Shown piece by piece: positions 1-8,556 of a stretch of 64,000 bases of DNA (the stretch's first letter is position 1; every line of letters starts with the position of its first letter). The stretch comes from Mycobacterium sp. 1164966.3. GTDB lineage: Bacteria > Actinomycetota > Actinomycetes > Mycobacteriales > Mycobacteriaceae. Where the stretch lies: assembly GCF_001665395.1 (NCBI RefSeq), contig NZ_LZSG01000001.1:186001-250000 (forward strand). The letters run 5' to 3'. The position numbers were made by a program, and so were the translations under genes. Under the pieces are notes generated by a model. That model ran no database searches. It was not told the DNA's origin and saw nothing but the letters and a program-made list of their open reading frames with translations.

Positions 1-237
1 GTAAGCGCTGGTGGCCTCGAAGACCAGGTCGGGCTTCTCGGGCTGGGCCAACAGCCAGTCGACCCCTTCGTGGGTCGTCTCCAACCCCAGCTTGCGGGCG
101 CGGGCCAGGCCTTCGCTCTCCGGATCGATCCCCACCATCCAGCGCGGTTCCAACCACTCCGATCGAAGCAATTTGTACAGCAGGTCGGTGCTGATGTTTC
201 CCGAACCCACAATCGCAACACTCGCCTTAGCAGGCAT
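1..237 (-). CDS. hsaG: Acetaldehyde/propanal dehydrogenase HsaG, N-terminal part (cut by window edge)
   Basis: Only the first 79 codons are present; the gene runs off the left edge. The ATG is at 237 and the protein begins with a Rossmann fold: VAIVGSGNI near residues 7-15 is the dinucleotide-binding glycine loop. In the steroid meta-cleavage pathway HsaG oxidises the aldehyde released by the aldolase HsaF (expected just outside the window) to propionyl-CoA or acetyl-CoA. It lies 15 bp downstream of hsaE on the same strand, so the two are probably co-transcribed from the KstR-controlled promoter beside kstD. The family call rests on the N-terminus and on context. Confidence 0.85.
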   Translation of the reverse strand, partial: MPAKASVAIVGSGNISTDLLYKLLRSEWLEPRWMVGIDPESEGLARARKLGLETTHEGVDWLLAQPEKPDLVFEATSAY

Positions 238-252
238 GATGCTCCTTACTGC

Positions 253-1038
253 TTATTCAAACGACAAACGAACCGCACCCAAGCCGGCGAACTCGGCGAT
301 GAATTGGTCGCCGGCGCAGGCGTCGATCGCTCGTGTGCACGATCCGGGTAACACGATGTCACCTTTGCGCAGCCGCACCCCGAAGCTTTCCACCTTGCGG
401 GACAGCCATGCCACCGCCGTGACCGGATTGCCCAGCACCGCATCACTGCGACCCTCCGCGACGACGTCGCCGTTGCAGGTCAGGGTCGCGTCGATGGTCT
501 TGACGTCGATGTCGGCCGGCGATACCCGAGCTTTGCCCAGCACAAATCCGGCTGACGACGCGTTATCGGCGATGGTGTCGCACAGCGCGATCTTCCAGTC
601 CGTGATCCTGGTGTCGATCAGCTCGATGGACGGGACCAGGGCCTCCGTTGCCGCCAGCACGTCCTCCTCGGTGCATCCGGCCCCCGGCAGGTCGGCCGCC
701 AGGATGAACCCGACCTCCACCTCGACCCGCGGATACAGGTAGCGCGCGGCCTTGACCGAGACGTCCTCGAAGACCTCCATCTCGTCGAGCAGGTGCCCGT
801 AGTCGGGCTCGTCGACGCCCATCATCTGCTGCATCGCCAAGGAGGACAGCCCCACCTTGTGGCCCACCACCCGGGCTCCCTCGGCCACCCGCTGGCGGAT
901 GTTGATCAGCTGAATCTCGTAGGCGTCGACGACGTCGATATCGGGGTAGCCGGCTGTCAGGGGGGCTATCGGTTCCCGGCTCCGCTCGGCTTGGGCCAGG
1001 TCGGCGGCAAGCTCGTCGCGAACCGCAACAGAGAGCAT
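253..1038 (-). CDS. hsaE: 2-hydroxypenta-2,4-dienoate-type hydratase HsaE
   Basis: 261 aa, the usual length for the MhpD/BphH hydratase family. HsaE hydrates 2-hydroxy-hexa-2,4-dienoate, released by HsaD from cholesterol ring A, to a 4-hydroxy-2-oxo acid for the aldolase HsaF. Visible family features are GHKVGLSS near residues 59-66, the acidic segment PRVEVEVGF near 104-112 that supplies metal-binding carboxylates, and PSIELIDTRI near 136-145. It is the first gene of the leftward hsaE-hsaG(-hsaF) operon and diverges from kstD across an 83-bp gap with one KstR-type operator. Confidence 0.92.
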   Translation of the reverse strand: MLSVAVRDELAADLAQAERSREPIAPLTAGYPDIDVVDAYEIQLINIRQRVAEGARVVGHKVGLSSLAMQQMMGVDEPDYGHLLDEMEVFEDVSVKAARYLYPRVEVEVGFILAADLPGAGCTEEDVLAATEALVPSIELIDTRITDWKIALCDTIADNASSAGFVLGKARVSPADIDVKTIDATLTCNGDVVAEGRSDAVLGNPVTAVAWLSRKVESFGVRLRKGDIVLPGSCTRAIDACAGDQFIAEFAGLGAVRLSFE

Positions 1039-1106
1039 TTACCGAAGTCCCCTCGTCTTACCGGATTGATGGTGACCGGGTCAGTAGCGCCCAGCCTGGG
1101 CAATTC

Positions 1107-1120
1107 TATAACGTGTTCTA
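1107..1120. promoter_or_regulatory. KstR-type operator, hsaE/kstD divergent promoter
   Basis: TATAACGTGTTCTA differs at one base from the palindrome TAGAACnnGTTCTA, the published KstR binding core. It ends 1 bp before the kstD ATG, so a bound repressor would cover the kstD start and could also block the divergent hsaE promoter. The closeness suggests a very short or absent kstD leader. Confidence 0.85.
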
Positions 1121-1121
1121 C

Positions 1122-2822
1122 ATGACAGCACAGGAGTACGACGTCGTCGTGGTCGGAAGCGGCGGCGCCGGCATGGTGGCTGCGCTGGCTGCCGCACACC
1201 GAGGCCTCTCGACAGTGGTCATCGAGAAAGCCTCTCACTTCGGCGGCTCGACCGCGCGCTCGGGCGGCGGCGTCTGGATTCCCAACAACCAGGTCCTCAA
1301 GCACGACCGGGTCAAGGACACCCCCGAGGCGGCCCGCACCTACCTGCACGGCATCATCGGCGACCGGTCGGTCAGCGGGGTCGAACCCGAACGCATCGAC
1401 ACCTACCTCGAGCGCGGACCCGAGATGCTGTCCTTCGTCCTCGAGCACACACCGCTCAAGATGTGCTGGGTGCCGGGCTATTCCGATTACTACCCCGAGG
1501 CACCCGGGGGTCGCGCGGGCGGCCGTTCGATCGAGCCGAAACCGTTCAATGCCCGCAAGCTCGGTGTCGACGAAGCCGGCCTCGAACCTGCTTACGGCAA
1601 AGTGCCCCTCAATGTGGTTGTGATGCAACAGGATTACATGCGGCTCAACCAGCTCAAGCGACATCCCCGCGGAGTGCTGCGCAGCCTGCGGGTCGGCGCC
1701 CGGACGATGTGGGCCAAGGCGACCGGCAAGAACTTGGTCGGAATGGGTCGAGCGCTGATCGGCCCGCTGCGGATCGGCCTCCAGCGGGCCGGTGTTCCGG
1801 TGGAGCTCAACACCGCGCTGACTGACCTCTACGTCGAGGACGGTGCGGTCAGGGGCGTCTATGTCCGCGACACTTCAGCATCGGAATCGGCTGAGCCACA
1901 GCTGATCCGGGCACGGCGCGGCGTGATCCTGGCTTCCGGTGGTTTCGAGCACAACGAACAGATGCGGGTGAAGTACCAGCGCGCGCCCATCACCACCGAG
2001 TGGACCGTCGGCGCCACGGCCAACACCGGTGACGGCATCATCGCCGGCGAAAAGCTGGGCGCTGCACTGGATCTGATGGAGGACGCCTGGTGGGGACCGA
2101 CGGTGCCGCTGGTGGGTGCCCCGTGGTTCGCACTGTCGGAGCGCAACTCGCCAGGTTCGATCATCGTCAACATGTCCGGCAAGCGGTTCATGAACGAATC
2201 GATGCCCTACGTGGAAGCCTGTCACCACATGTACGGCGGGGAATACGGCCAGGGGCCCGGACCCGGTGAGAACATACCGGCGTGGCTGGTGTTCGACCAG
2301 CGGTACCGCGACCGCTATATCTTCGCGGGACTGCAACCCGGCCAGCGAATTCCGCGCAAGTGGATGGAGTCCGGCGTGATCGTGACGGCCGGCACCCTGG
2401 AGGAGCTGGCTGCGAAGGCCGGCCTGCCGGCCGCCGAACTGGCTTCGACCGTTGAGCGTTTCAACGGCTTTGCCCGGTCCGGGGTCGACGAGGACTACCA
2501 CCGCGGTGAAAGCGCATACGACAGGTACTACGGCGACCCGACGAACAAGCCCAATCCCAATCTCGGCGAGATCAGTCACCCGCCTTACTATGCGGCCAAG
2601 ATGGTGCCGGGCGATCTGGGTACCAAAGGCGGTATTCGCACCGATATCCACGCACGTGCGCTGCGCGACGACGGCAGCATCATCGAAGGCCTTTATGCCG
2701 CAGGCAATGTCAGTGCTCCGGTGATGGGACACACATACCCCGGACCCGGCGGCACCATCGGTCCGGCGATGACATTCGGTTACCTGGCTGCGTTGCACAT
2801 CGCCGAGTCCGGGAAGGCCTGA
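1122..2822 (+). CDS. kstD: 3-ketosteroid delta1-dehydrogenase KstD
   Basis: 566 aa flavoprotein that introduces the C1-C2 double bond into 3-ketosteroids; combined with 9-alpha hydroxylation by KshAB this opens ring B. The N-terminal FAD motif VVVGSGGAGM is at residues 8-17, GGSTARSGGGVW at about 41-52 is typical of the fumarate-reductase/KstD fold, and HTYPGPGGTIGP near the C-terminus holds the tyrosine and glycine that bind the substrate 3-keto group in the family. I chose ATG 1122 over the in-frame GTG at 1113 because the latter lies in the KstR operator and adds only three residues. The gene is followed after 1 bp by the hsd4B-like hydratase. Confidence 0.95.
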   Translation: MTAQEYDVVVVGSGGAGMVAALAAAHRGLSTVVIEKASHFGGSTARSGGGVWIPNNQVLKHDRVKDTPEAARTYLHGIIGDRSVSGVEPERIDTYLERGPEMLSFVLEHTPLKMCWVPGYSDYYPEAPGGRAGGRSIEPKPFNARKLGVDEAGLEPAYGKVPLNVVVMQQDYMRLNQLKRHPRGVLRSLRVGARTMWAKATGKNLVGMGRALIGPLRIGLQRAGVPVELNTALTDLYVEDGAVRGVYVRDTSASESAEPQLIRARRGVILASGGFEHNEQMRVKYQRAPITTEWTVGATANTGDGIIAGEKLGAALDLMEDAWWGPTVPLVGAPWFALSERNSPGSIIVNMSGKRFMNESMPYVEACHHMYGGEYGQGPGPGENIPAWLVFDQRYRDRYIFAGLQPGQRIPRKWMESGVIVTAGTLEELAAKAGLPAAELASTVERFNGFARSGVDEDYHRGESAYDRYYGDPTNKPNPNLGEISHPPYYAAKMVPGDLGTKGGIRTDIHARALRDDGSIIEGLYAAGNVSAPVMGHTYPGPGGTIGPAMTFGYLAALHIAESGKA

Positions 2823-2823
2823 C

Positions 2824-3687
2824 ATGCCGATCGATGTGGACGTCGCGCTGGCCGCCGAGCTGGAGCCGATCGAGTTCTCTTGGGTCAGTAGTGATGTGCA
2901 GCTCTACCACTTGGCACTGGGCGCCGGCTCGGATCCGATGGATCCAAGCGAGTTGCGCTATCTGGTGGACGACACCCCGCAGGTGCTGCCCACGTTCGGC
3001 AATGTCGCTGCTACCTTCCACCAGACCACACCGCCTACCGTACAGTTTCCCGGCATCGACATCGAGCTGAGCAAGGTGCTGCACGCCAGCGAGCGAGTGG
3101 AAGTGCCTGCGCCACTGCCGCCTTCGGGATCAGGCCGGGCAGTGACCCGCTTCACCGACATCTGGGACAAGGGCAAGGCCGCGGTGATCTGGAGCGAGAC
3201 CAAAGTGACCGCACCCGACGGCATCCTGCTGTGGACACAGAAGCGATCGATCTACGCCCGCGGCGAGGGCGGATTCGGCGGCGACCGCGGGCCGTCAGGG
3301 TCGTCGGACTCCGCACCGGAGCGCGCCCCGGATCTTGAGGTTGCGATGCCGATCCTGCCGCAGCAGGCGCTGCTGTATCGACTGTGTGGCGATCGCAATC
3401 CGTTGCATTCGGATCCCCAATTTGCCGCTGCCGCAGGCTTTCACCAGCCCATCCTGCACGGCCTGTGTACTTACGGCATGGCGTGCAAGGCAATCACCGA
3501 CACCCTGCTCGACGGGGACGCGACGGCTGTCGCCGCCTACGGCGCCCGCTTCGCGGGCGTCGCGTTCCCCGGCGAGACGCTGCAAGTCAACATCTGGAAG
3601 GGCGAAGGCCGTTTCGCGGCAAGCGTTGTCGCGCCTTCGCGCGACAACGCCGTCGTGCTGTCCGGCGTAGAGCTGGTCCCCGCATAG
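2824..3687 (+). CDS. hsd4B: MaoC/hydratase-2 type enoyl-CoA hydratase (Rv3538-like)
   Basis: 287 aa two-domain hot-dog protein of the eukaryotic hydratase-2 type. The C-terminal half carries the hydratase-2 signature (GDRNPLHSDP, then FHQPILHGLC, near residues 190-220) with catalytic Asp and His. The N-terminal half, with ATFHQTTP, is the degenerate hot-dog repeat. The family hydrates trans-2-enoyl-CoA to (R)-3-hydroxyacyl-CoA, here presumably a sterol side-chain intermediate. It starts 1 bp after kstD, so the two are one transcription unit. The historical symbol hsd4B suggests a dehydrogenase, but no Rossmann domain is visible. Confidence 0.85.
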   Translation: MPIDVDVALAAELEPIEFSWVSSDVQLYHLALGAGSDPMDPSELRYLVDDTPQVLPTFGNVAATFHQTTPPTVQFPGIDIELSKVLHASERVEVPAPLPPSGSGRAVTRFTDIWDKGKAAVIWSETKVTAPDGILLWTQKRSIYARGEGGFGGDRGPSGSSDSAPERAPDLEVAMPILPQQALLYRLCGDRNPLHSDPQFAAAAGFHQPILHGLCTYGMACKAITDTLLDGDATAVAAYGARFAGVAFPGETLQVNIWKGEGRFAASVVAPSRDNAVVLSGVELVPA

Positions 3688-3697
3688 GGCGAGCAGG

Positions 3698-4138
3698 TTA
3701 ACCCAGAGCGCGTTGCTGGTGGGCGGCTCGGAGTATGCAATCAGCGGTCAGGAATGCAGGCTTGTTCCGGTCGACAGCATCGATCGGCAGGTCGGCAGCG
3801 CAGCGCAACACCATAAGGGCCAGCGCGCTATAGGTCGCGTACGGAATGATCAGTAGGTTGGCAGCGGCCTCCGCGCCCGTGACCGTCATGACGTGCTGGC
3901 GTTTGCCTTCCCACCCCGGGCAGTTGAAGTCGGGCGGAGCCTGTATAGATGACCAGTTGACGTTGATGGAACTGACGATTCCGAGGAGGGGGGTCAGCAC
4001 CGTGACAAGGCCGGGCAATTCGTTGGAGATGCTATGCACCCGTGGCCACCAGGCGCCGTCAATATCACGGCCGAGGTCGCGGGCCACCGATAGGCGGATG
4101 GCGGTGGCACGACGTCGGCCCGCGAGTAGATAGGTCAT
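3698..4138 (-). CDS. DUF5994 family protein of unknown function
   Basis: 146 aa from ATG 4138. The motif DIDGAWWPRV near residues 27-36 followed by a hydrophobic, beta-rich stretch is typical of the actinobacterial DUF5994 family, which has no known function. No signal peptide or membrane segment is seen. An upstream in-frame start at 4252 would add 38 low-complexity residues unlike the family, so the shorter start is preferred. It converges on the hsd4B-like gene with an 10-bp gap. It occupies, with the small ORF at 4570, the position where H37Rv has a PPE gene. Confidence 0.75.
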   Translation of the reverse strand: MTYLLAGRRRATAIRLSVARDLGRDIDGAWWPRVHSISNELPGLVTVLTPLLGIVSSINVNWSSIQAPPDFNCPGWEGKRQHVMTVTGAEAAANLLIIPYATYSALALMVLRCAADLPIDAVDRNKPAFLTADCILRAAHQQRALG

Positions 4139-4569
4139 CACCGTTGTCGCTGGCGGTGTCGTGGGCCACGGCACGCGACGATGGTGTGCCTGTCGCGAGC
4201 AGAAGCCGAACTTAGTACGTCGGGTGGTCGCGACAAGGTGAGGTCTGGACAATTCACGGGCGGTTCCTTCGCGGTTGGCATCGAACGCCCCACTGCGAGA
4301 CGGACGGAGGAATCACATTGCCCGTGGGTGTCATTCGCGGAACAGCACGTGACCACCGCTGACAACGAAACAGCTCGGGTCTCACCCTACGCCGCGTGCG
4401 GTTTGGCGGCCAGTGGACTTCGGTTCATCGGCGCCGGCGCGGCGAGCAGGACGCACACATTGGGGCGCTCGAAATTGCGTCCGGCAATGTAGTTCACGAT
4501 CACGACCCCGGATACGCCGTGCCGAAGATCTTGAGAATCAAGGGTACTGTGGCGGTAACCGACGTGAGG
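4139..4569. other. Intergenic gap between DUF5994 gene and small ORF
   Basis: About 430 bp between two divergent genes. I see no convincing coding frame, RNA gene or repeat. Several overlapping open frames occur, but all have arginine-rich compositions typical of non-coding GC-rich DNA. It should hold the promoters of both flanking genes; no clear -10/-35 pair could be assigned. Confidence 0.4.
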
Positions 4570-4803
4570 ATGAGTGACATGGCCGTACAGAACTGGGATG
4601 TACCCGAAATTCATCCGTCGGAGATCAAGGTCGGTGACGTCATCGCCACGACGGGACCCAGCCAGCTGCGCTATACGGTCAAGCTCATCGGTGCGCCGCA
4701 GAAGATTCCGAGGCAATGGACGTTCTTCGGCCGTGATGACCAGGGTTTGCAACATACCAGCACCTTCGGGGAGAACCAGCTGGTGCGCAGATTCGCCAAC
4801 TAG
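4570..4803 (+). CDS. Small hypothetical protein, 77 aa
   Basis: Predicted from ATG 4570 (or ATG 4579, three codons later). The protein is soluble and probably beta-rich, with IKVGDVIATTGPSQ near residues 15-28 and a C-terminal QLVRRFAN. Amino-acid usage is balanced, unlike the arginine-rich noise around it, and the GTGAGG just before the start could serve as a ribosome site. It ends right at a strong hairpin terminator (4807-4862) shared with convergent ltp2, which supports a real transcription unit. I do not recognise a family. Confidence 0.55.
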   Translation: MSDMAVQNWDVPEIHPSEIKVGDVIATTGPSQLRYTVKLIGAPQKIPRQWTFFGRDDQGLQHTSTFGENQLVRRFAN

Positions 4804-4806
4804 GGT

Positions 4807-4862
4807 GAGCAGACGTAAAAGCCCCCGAAATCAGTCGATTTTGGGGACTTTTACGTCTGCTC
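4807..4862. terminator. Bidirectional hairpin terminator (GAGCAGACG family)
   Basis: Long inverted repeat: left arm GAGCAGACGTAAAA-g-CCCC, right arm GGGG-ac-TTTTACGTCTGCTC, with a loop of about 16 bases. It lies between the convergent small ORF (ends 4803) and ltp2 (ends 4869) and has A/T runs inside both arms. It belongs to the same family as the hairpins at 19397 and 52275 and resembles the repeated mycobacterial intrinsic terminators described for M. tuberculosis. Confidence 0.85.
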
Positions 4863-4868
4863 GGCAGG

Positions 4869-6038
4869 TTAACTCAGGATCAAACCGGATGTCGGCACAC
4901 CCGTACCGGCGGTGACGAGCACATGCTCGACGTCTGGCACCGGGTTCACTGACGTGCCGCGTAGTTGCCGGACTCCTTCGGCGATGCCGTTCATGCCGTG
5001 GATGTAGGCCTCGCCGAGTTGGCCGCCGTGGGTGTTGACGGGAAGCCGGCCGCCCACCTCGATGGCGCCGTCGGCGATGAAGTTCTTCGCCTCGCCCCGC
5101 TCGCAAAATCCTAACTCCTCCAACTGAATCAGCGTGAAGGGCGTGAAGTGGTCATAGAGCACCGCGGTCTGGATGTCGGCCGGCGAAAGTCCGGACTGCT
5201 GCCACAGCTGCCGGCCCACCAAGCCCATCTCCGGCAGACCCAGTTCAGGCCGGTAGTAGCTGACCATCGTGTACTGGTCAGGGCTGGAGCCCTGCGACGC
5301 GGCCTCGATGACGGCGGGACGCTGCTTGAGGTCGCGTGCCCGCTCGACCGACGTGACCACGATGGCCACCGCGCCGTCCGTCTCCTGGCAGCAGTCCAGC
5401 AGTCGCAGCGGTTCAGCGATCCACCGCGAGTTCTGATGGTCCTCAATGGTTATCGGCTTTTCGTAGAAATACGCCTTCGGGTTGTTGGCGGCGTGTTTGC
5501 GATCGGCCACCGAGATGGCGCCGAAATCCCGGCTGGTCGCACCGGAGAGGTGCATGTATCGCCGAGCGATCATGGCCACCTGTGCCGCGGGCGTGGAAAG
5601 CCCGTGCGGGTAGGAGAAGGAGTTGTCGGCCGCCGTCGAATCTGCTTGGCTGCCAGCATCTCCCACGAGGCGGGTCTGTACCTGGCCGAAGCGCATACCG
5701 GAGCGCTCGTTGAAAGCCCGGTAGGCCACCACCACGTCGGCGACACCGGTGGCAACAGCCATCGCCGCGTGCTGCACGGTCGCACATGCCGCACCGCCGC
5801 CATAGTGGATCTTGGAGAAGAACTTCAACTCGCCGATGCCAGCCGCCCGCGCGACAGCGATTTCGGTGTTGGTGTCCATCGTGAACGTGGTCAGTCCGTC
5901 GACGTCGGCGGGACTCAACCCTGCGTCGTCGAGAGCGTCCAGCACCGCCTCGGCCGCCAGTCGCAGCTCGCTGCGGCCGGAGTCCTTGGAGAAGTCGGTG
6001 GCCCCGATCCCGACGATGGCCGCCTTACCGGACAACAT
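4869..6038 (-). CDS. ltp2: Steroid side-chain retro-aldolase Ltp2
   Basis: 389 aa thiolase-fold protein of the lipid-transfer-protein/SCP-x class. Ltp2, in complex with the DUF35 domain of ChsH2, cleaves the 17-hydroxy C22 acyl-CoA to the C19 ketosteroid (androstenedione type) and propionyl-CoA, the last side-chain step. Visible features are the N-terminal AAIVGIGATDFSK, GGGAACATVQHA near residues 79-90, YDHFTPFTLIQLEELGFC near 302-319 and NTHGGQLGEAYIHGM near 344-358. It follows chsH1 with no gap and closes the igr operon before a strong terminator. Confidence 0.93.
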   Translation of the reverse strand: MLSGKAAIVGIGATDFSKDSGRSELRLAAEAVLDALDDAGLSPADVDGLTTFTMDTNTEIAVARAAGIGELKFFSKIHYGGGAACATVQHAAMAVATGVADVVVAYRAFNERSGMRFGQVQTRLVGDAGSQADSTAADNSFSYPHGLSTPAAQVAMIARRYMHLSGATSRDFGAISVADRKHAANNPKAYFYEKPITIEDHQNSRWIAEPLRLLDCCQETDGAVAIVVTSVERARDLKQRPAVIEAASQGSSPDQYTMVSYYRPELGLPEMGLVGRQLWQQSGLSPADIQTAVLYDHFTPFTLIQLEELGFCERGEAKNFIADGAIEVGGRLPVNTHGGQLGEAYIHGMNGIAEGVRQLRGTSVNPVPDVEHVLVTAGTGVPTSGLILS

Positions 6039-6440
6039 CTAGGCGTCCCCAATCGTCAGCGTTACCGTCGCGATGACATGATTGCCAAGGCTGTTGGCGC
6101 CCAGCACTTTTACCGTGATCAGGCCGTCGTCCACCTCGGTCACCTCGCCGGTGAAGGTCACTGTGTCGTCGGCGTACCACGGCACCCCGAGCCGCAATCC
6201 GATCGACTTGATCAACGCCGACGGCCCGGCCCAGTCGGTGACGTAACGCTGTACCAGCCCGGTGTCGGTGAGGATGTTGACGAAGATATCTTTCGAGCCC
6301 TTCGCCACAGCCTTGTCCCGATCATGATGAACGTCCTGAAAGTCACGGGTGGCCAACGCGGTTGAGATGATGAACGTGGGGTCCCCATACAGCTTCAACT
6401 CGGGAAGAGTAGTGCCCACTTCCATAACTGACGCGCTCAT
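6039..6440 (-). CDS. chsH1: Enoyl-CoA hydratase subunit ChsH1 (MaoC-like)
   Basis: 133 aa single hot-dog protein that pairs with the MaoC domain of ChsH2 to form the 3-oxo-4,17-pregnadiene-20-carboxyl-CoA hydratase. The hydratase motif appears as FQDVHHDRDKA (residues about 31-41), with the catalytic His and Asp arrangement of the family. The ATG at 6440 overlaps the chsH2 stop by 4 bp (ATGA), indicating translational coupling; a second ATG at 6425 is possible and closer to the 129-residue H37Rv protein. Confidence 0.92.
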   Translation of the reverse strand: MSASVMEVGTTLPELKLYGDPTFIISTALATRDFQDVHHDRDKAVAKGSKDIFVNILTDTGLVQRYVTDWAGPSALIKSIGLRLGVPWYADDTVTFTGEVTEVDDGLITVKVLGANSLGNHVIATVTLTIGDA

Positions 6441-7396
6441 GCGTCGGGCTCCCAAGCGTAGAGTGTCCATTCGGGGCCATTGTCTCCGGCCGGGAAGTCG
6501 ATATAAGTTGCGCGAACCGGCATTCCGATCTGCACCTGGCCGTGGTCGACGTTACGCAGCTCGCCAAGCATCCGGACGCCTTCCTCCAGCTCGACCAGTG
6601 CGATGACGAACGGCAGTGTGCGGCCGGGCACTTTCGGCGCGTGATGCACCACGAAGCTGAACACTGTGCCGCGCCCGCCGGACACTACGTAGTCGATCGG
6701 CGCGGATGCGTCCTGCCACACCGCCGGTACCGGCGGGTGTCGCAGACTCCCGTCCGCGAGCCGCTGGATCCGCAGTTCGTGTGCCTTGACCCCGTCCCAA
6801 AAGAAGGCGGTGTCGCGCGACGACGACGGCCGCATCAGAGCGTCGGGGTCGAGACCCTCAGGCACCGAACTCTGCGCGGCACTGTCGGCGGGCTTGAATT
6901 TCAAGATACGCCAGTTCATCTCGGCCACGTCTTCGTCGCCGACCCGCCAGATGATGTGCTGGTTGATGAAATAGCCCTCGCCGAGCGCAGTCTGCTTGGG
7001 CCCGATTACGTCACCCATCTCGGCGGTGATGCTGACCTCCTCACCGGGCTGCAGGTACCGGTGGTAGGTCTGTTCGCAGTTGGTGGCGACCACACCGATA
7101 TACCCAGCGTCGTCGAACAGCTTCATCATCGGACCCATGGGATCGTCGTCCGGGCGGGAGCCACCCAGCCCGAACATGGTCCAGACTTGAATCATCGCCG
7201 GAGGAGCCACAATTCCCGGATGACCGACAGCGCGCGCGGCGTCCTCGTTTACATAGATCGGGTTACGGTCGCCGATCGCCTCGACCCAGTTGTTGATCAT
7301 CGGTTGGTTCACCGGATCCCGGCCCGCCCGCGGCTTAGCGGCACCCGCCGCTTTAATCTCCGCGACGGCGTCCTGAATGCCTGCGACCCCGCTCAT
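6437..7396 (-). CDS. chsH2: Enoyl-CoA hydratase subunit ChsH2 (MaoC-DUF35 fusion)
   Basis: 319 aa. Residues 1-190 form a MaoC-like hot-dog domain that pairs with ChsH1 (EAIGDRNPIYVNED near 39-52; PPAMIQVWTMFG near 65-76). Residues about 200-319 form a DUF35 OB-fold domain that docks Ltp2. The DUF35 part has no cysteines, so the zinc ribbon common in that family is absent. ChsH1-ChsH2 hydrates the C17-C20 double bond made by ChsE1-ChsE2. Its stop overlaps the chsH1 start, and its start overlaps the chsE2 stop by 4 bp. Confidence 0.93.
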   Translation of the reverse strand: MSGVAGIQDAVAEIKAAGAAKPRAGRDPVNQPMINNWVEAIGDRNPIYVNEDAARAVGHPGIVAPPAMIQVWTMFGLGGSRPDDDPMGPMMKLFDDAGYIGVVATNCEQTYHRYLQPGEEVSITAEMGDVIGPKQTALGEGYFINQHIIWRVGDEDVAEMNWRILKFKPADSAAQSSVPEGLDPDALMRPSSSRDTAFFWDGVKAHELRIQRLADGSLRHPPVPAVWQDASAPIDYVVSGGRGTVFSFVVHHAPKVPGRTLPFVIALVELEEGVRMLGELRNVDHGQVQIGMPVRATYIDFPAGDNGPEWTLYAWEPDA

Positions 7397-8556
7397 CTCG
7401 GCACCCTCGGCACCTTGAGACCGGAAGCGGCGATCATCTCCCGCATGACTTCGTTCACTCCCCCGCCGAAAGTGATCACCAGATTGCGCTTGGTTTGGGA
7501 GTCGAGCCAGTTGAGCAGTCCCGCGGTAGCCGGTTCGGCAGGGTTGCCGTACTTGCCGACGATCTCCTCGGCAAGCCGGCCGATGTACTGAATCCGCTCC
7601 GTGCCAAAGACTTTGGTAGACGCGGCATCAGCCACGTTGATGTCTTCGCCCGCGGCGGCGACCTGCCAGTTCAGCAACTCGTTGATCCGCCACATGGCAT
7701 GAATCTCACCAAGCGCGCGCTTTACGTCGTGGTGGTCGATCGGCGTAACGCCGTTGCCACCCGGCTTGGAAGCCCAGGCATGCAGCCGGTCGTAGATACC
7801 GGCGATACGACCCGCCGGGCCCAACATCACCCGCTCGTTGTTGAGCTGAGTGGTGATCAGCCGCCAGCCGCCGTTCTCCTCACCGACCAGCATGTCGGCC
7901 GGCACCCGTACGTCGTTGTAGTACGTGGCATTGGTGTGGTGCGCACCGTCGGACAGGATGATCGGAGTCCAGGAATAACCCGGGTCCTTGGTGTCGACGA
8001 TCAGTATCGAAATGCCTTTGTGTTTCACGGCATCCGGGTCGGTACGGCAGGCCAGCCAGATGTAGTCGGCATCATGCGCGCCGGTGGTGAAGATCTTTTG
8101 GCCGTTGACGATGTAGTGGTCGCCGTCGCGGACTGCGGTGGTACGCAACGACGCCAGGTCGGTGCCGGCTTCCGGCTCGGTGTAGCCGATCGCGAAGTGC
8201 ACCTCGCCGGCGAGAATCGCGGGCAAAAATTTCTTCTTCTGCATTTCGCTGCCATACACCTGCAGGGTGGGTCCGACGGTTTGCAGCGTCACCGCGGGCA
8301 GCGGCACGTCGGCCCGATGCGCCTCGTTGACGAAGATCTGCTGCTCGATCGGACCGAAACCAAGGCCGCCGAACTCCTTTGGCCATCCGACCCCGAGCTT
8401 GCCGTCCTGGCCCATGCGCCGGATCACCGCGCGGTATGCCGCGTTGTGGCGATCCTGCTCCATCGCCTTCATTTCGTCCGAGGAGATCAGGCTCGAAAAG
8501 TATTGGCGTAGCTCGGCTTGCAGCTGGCGCTGCTCCGGCGTCAGGTCGATGAACAT
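7393..8556 (-). CDS. fadE29: Acyl-CoA dehydrogenase ChsE2 (FadE29)
   Basis: 387 aa acyl-CoA dehydrogenase that forms an alpha2beta2 heterotetramer with ChsE1 and introduces the C17-C20 double bond into the three-carbon side chain of the steroid-CoA. Typical blocks: IGYTEPEAGTDLASL near residues 125-139, VNGQKIFTTGAHDADY near 152-167 and GGVNEVMREMIA near the C-terminus. The start at 8556 (MFIDLTPEQ) fits the family; the open frame continues upstream for 93 codons only because it passes through the two 47-bp palindromes in the end of chsE1. It overlaps chsE1 by 16 bp. Confidence 0.93.
   Translation of the reverse strand: MFIDLTPEQRQLQAELRQYFSSLISSDEMKAMEQDRHNAAYRAVIRRMGQDGKLGVGWPKEFGGLGFGPIEQQIFVNEAHRADVPLPAVTLQTVGPTLQVYGSEMQKKKFLPAILAGEVHFAIGYTEPEAGTDLASLRTTAVRDGDHYIVNGQKIFTTGAHDADYIWLACRTDPDAVKHKGISILIVDTKDPGYSWTPIILSDGAHHTNATYYNDVRVPADMLVGEENGGWRLITTQLNNERVMLGPAGRIAGIYDRLHAWASKPGGNGVTPIDHHDVKRALGEIHAMWRINELLNWQVAAAGEDINVADAASTKVFGTERIQYIGRLAEEIVGKYGNPAEPATAGLLNWLDSQTKRNLVITFGGGVNEVMREMIAASGLKVPRVPR

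Noticed and set aside
5148..6365. 405-codon open frame on the plus strand
   Set aside because: Antisense to ltp2 and chsH1; arginine/valine-rich shadow without family features.
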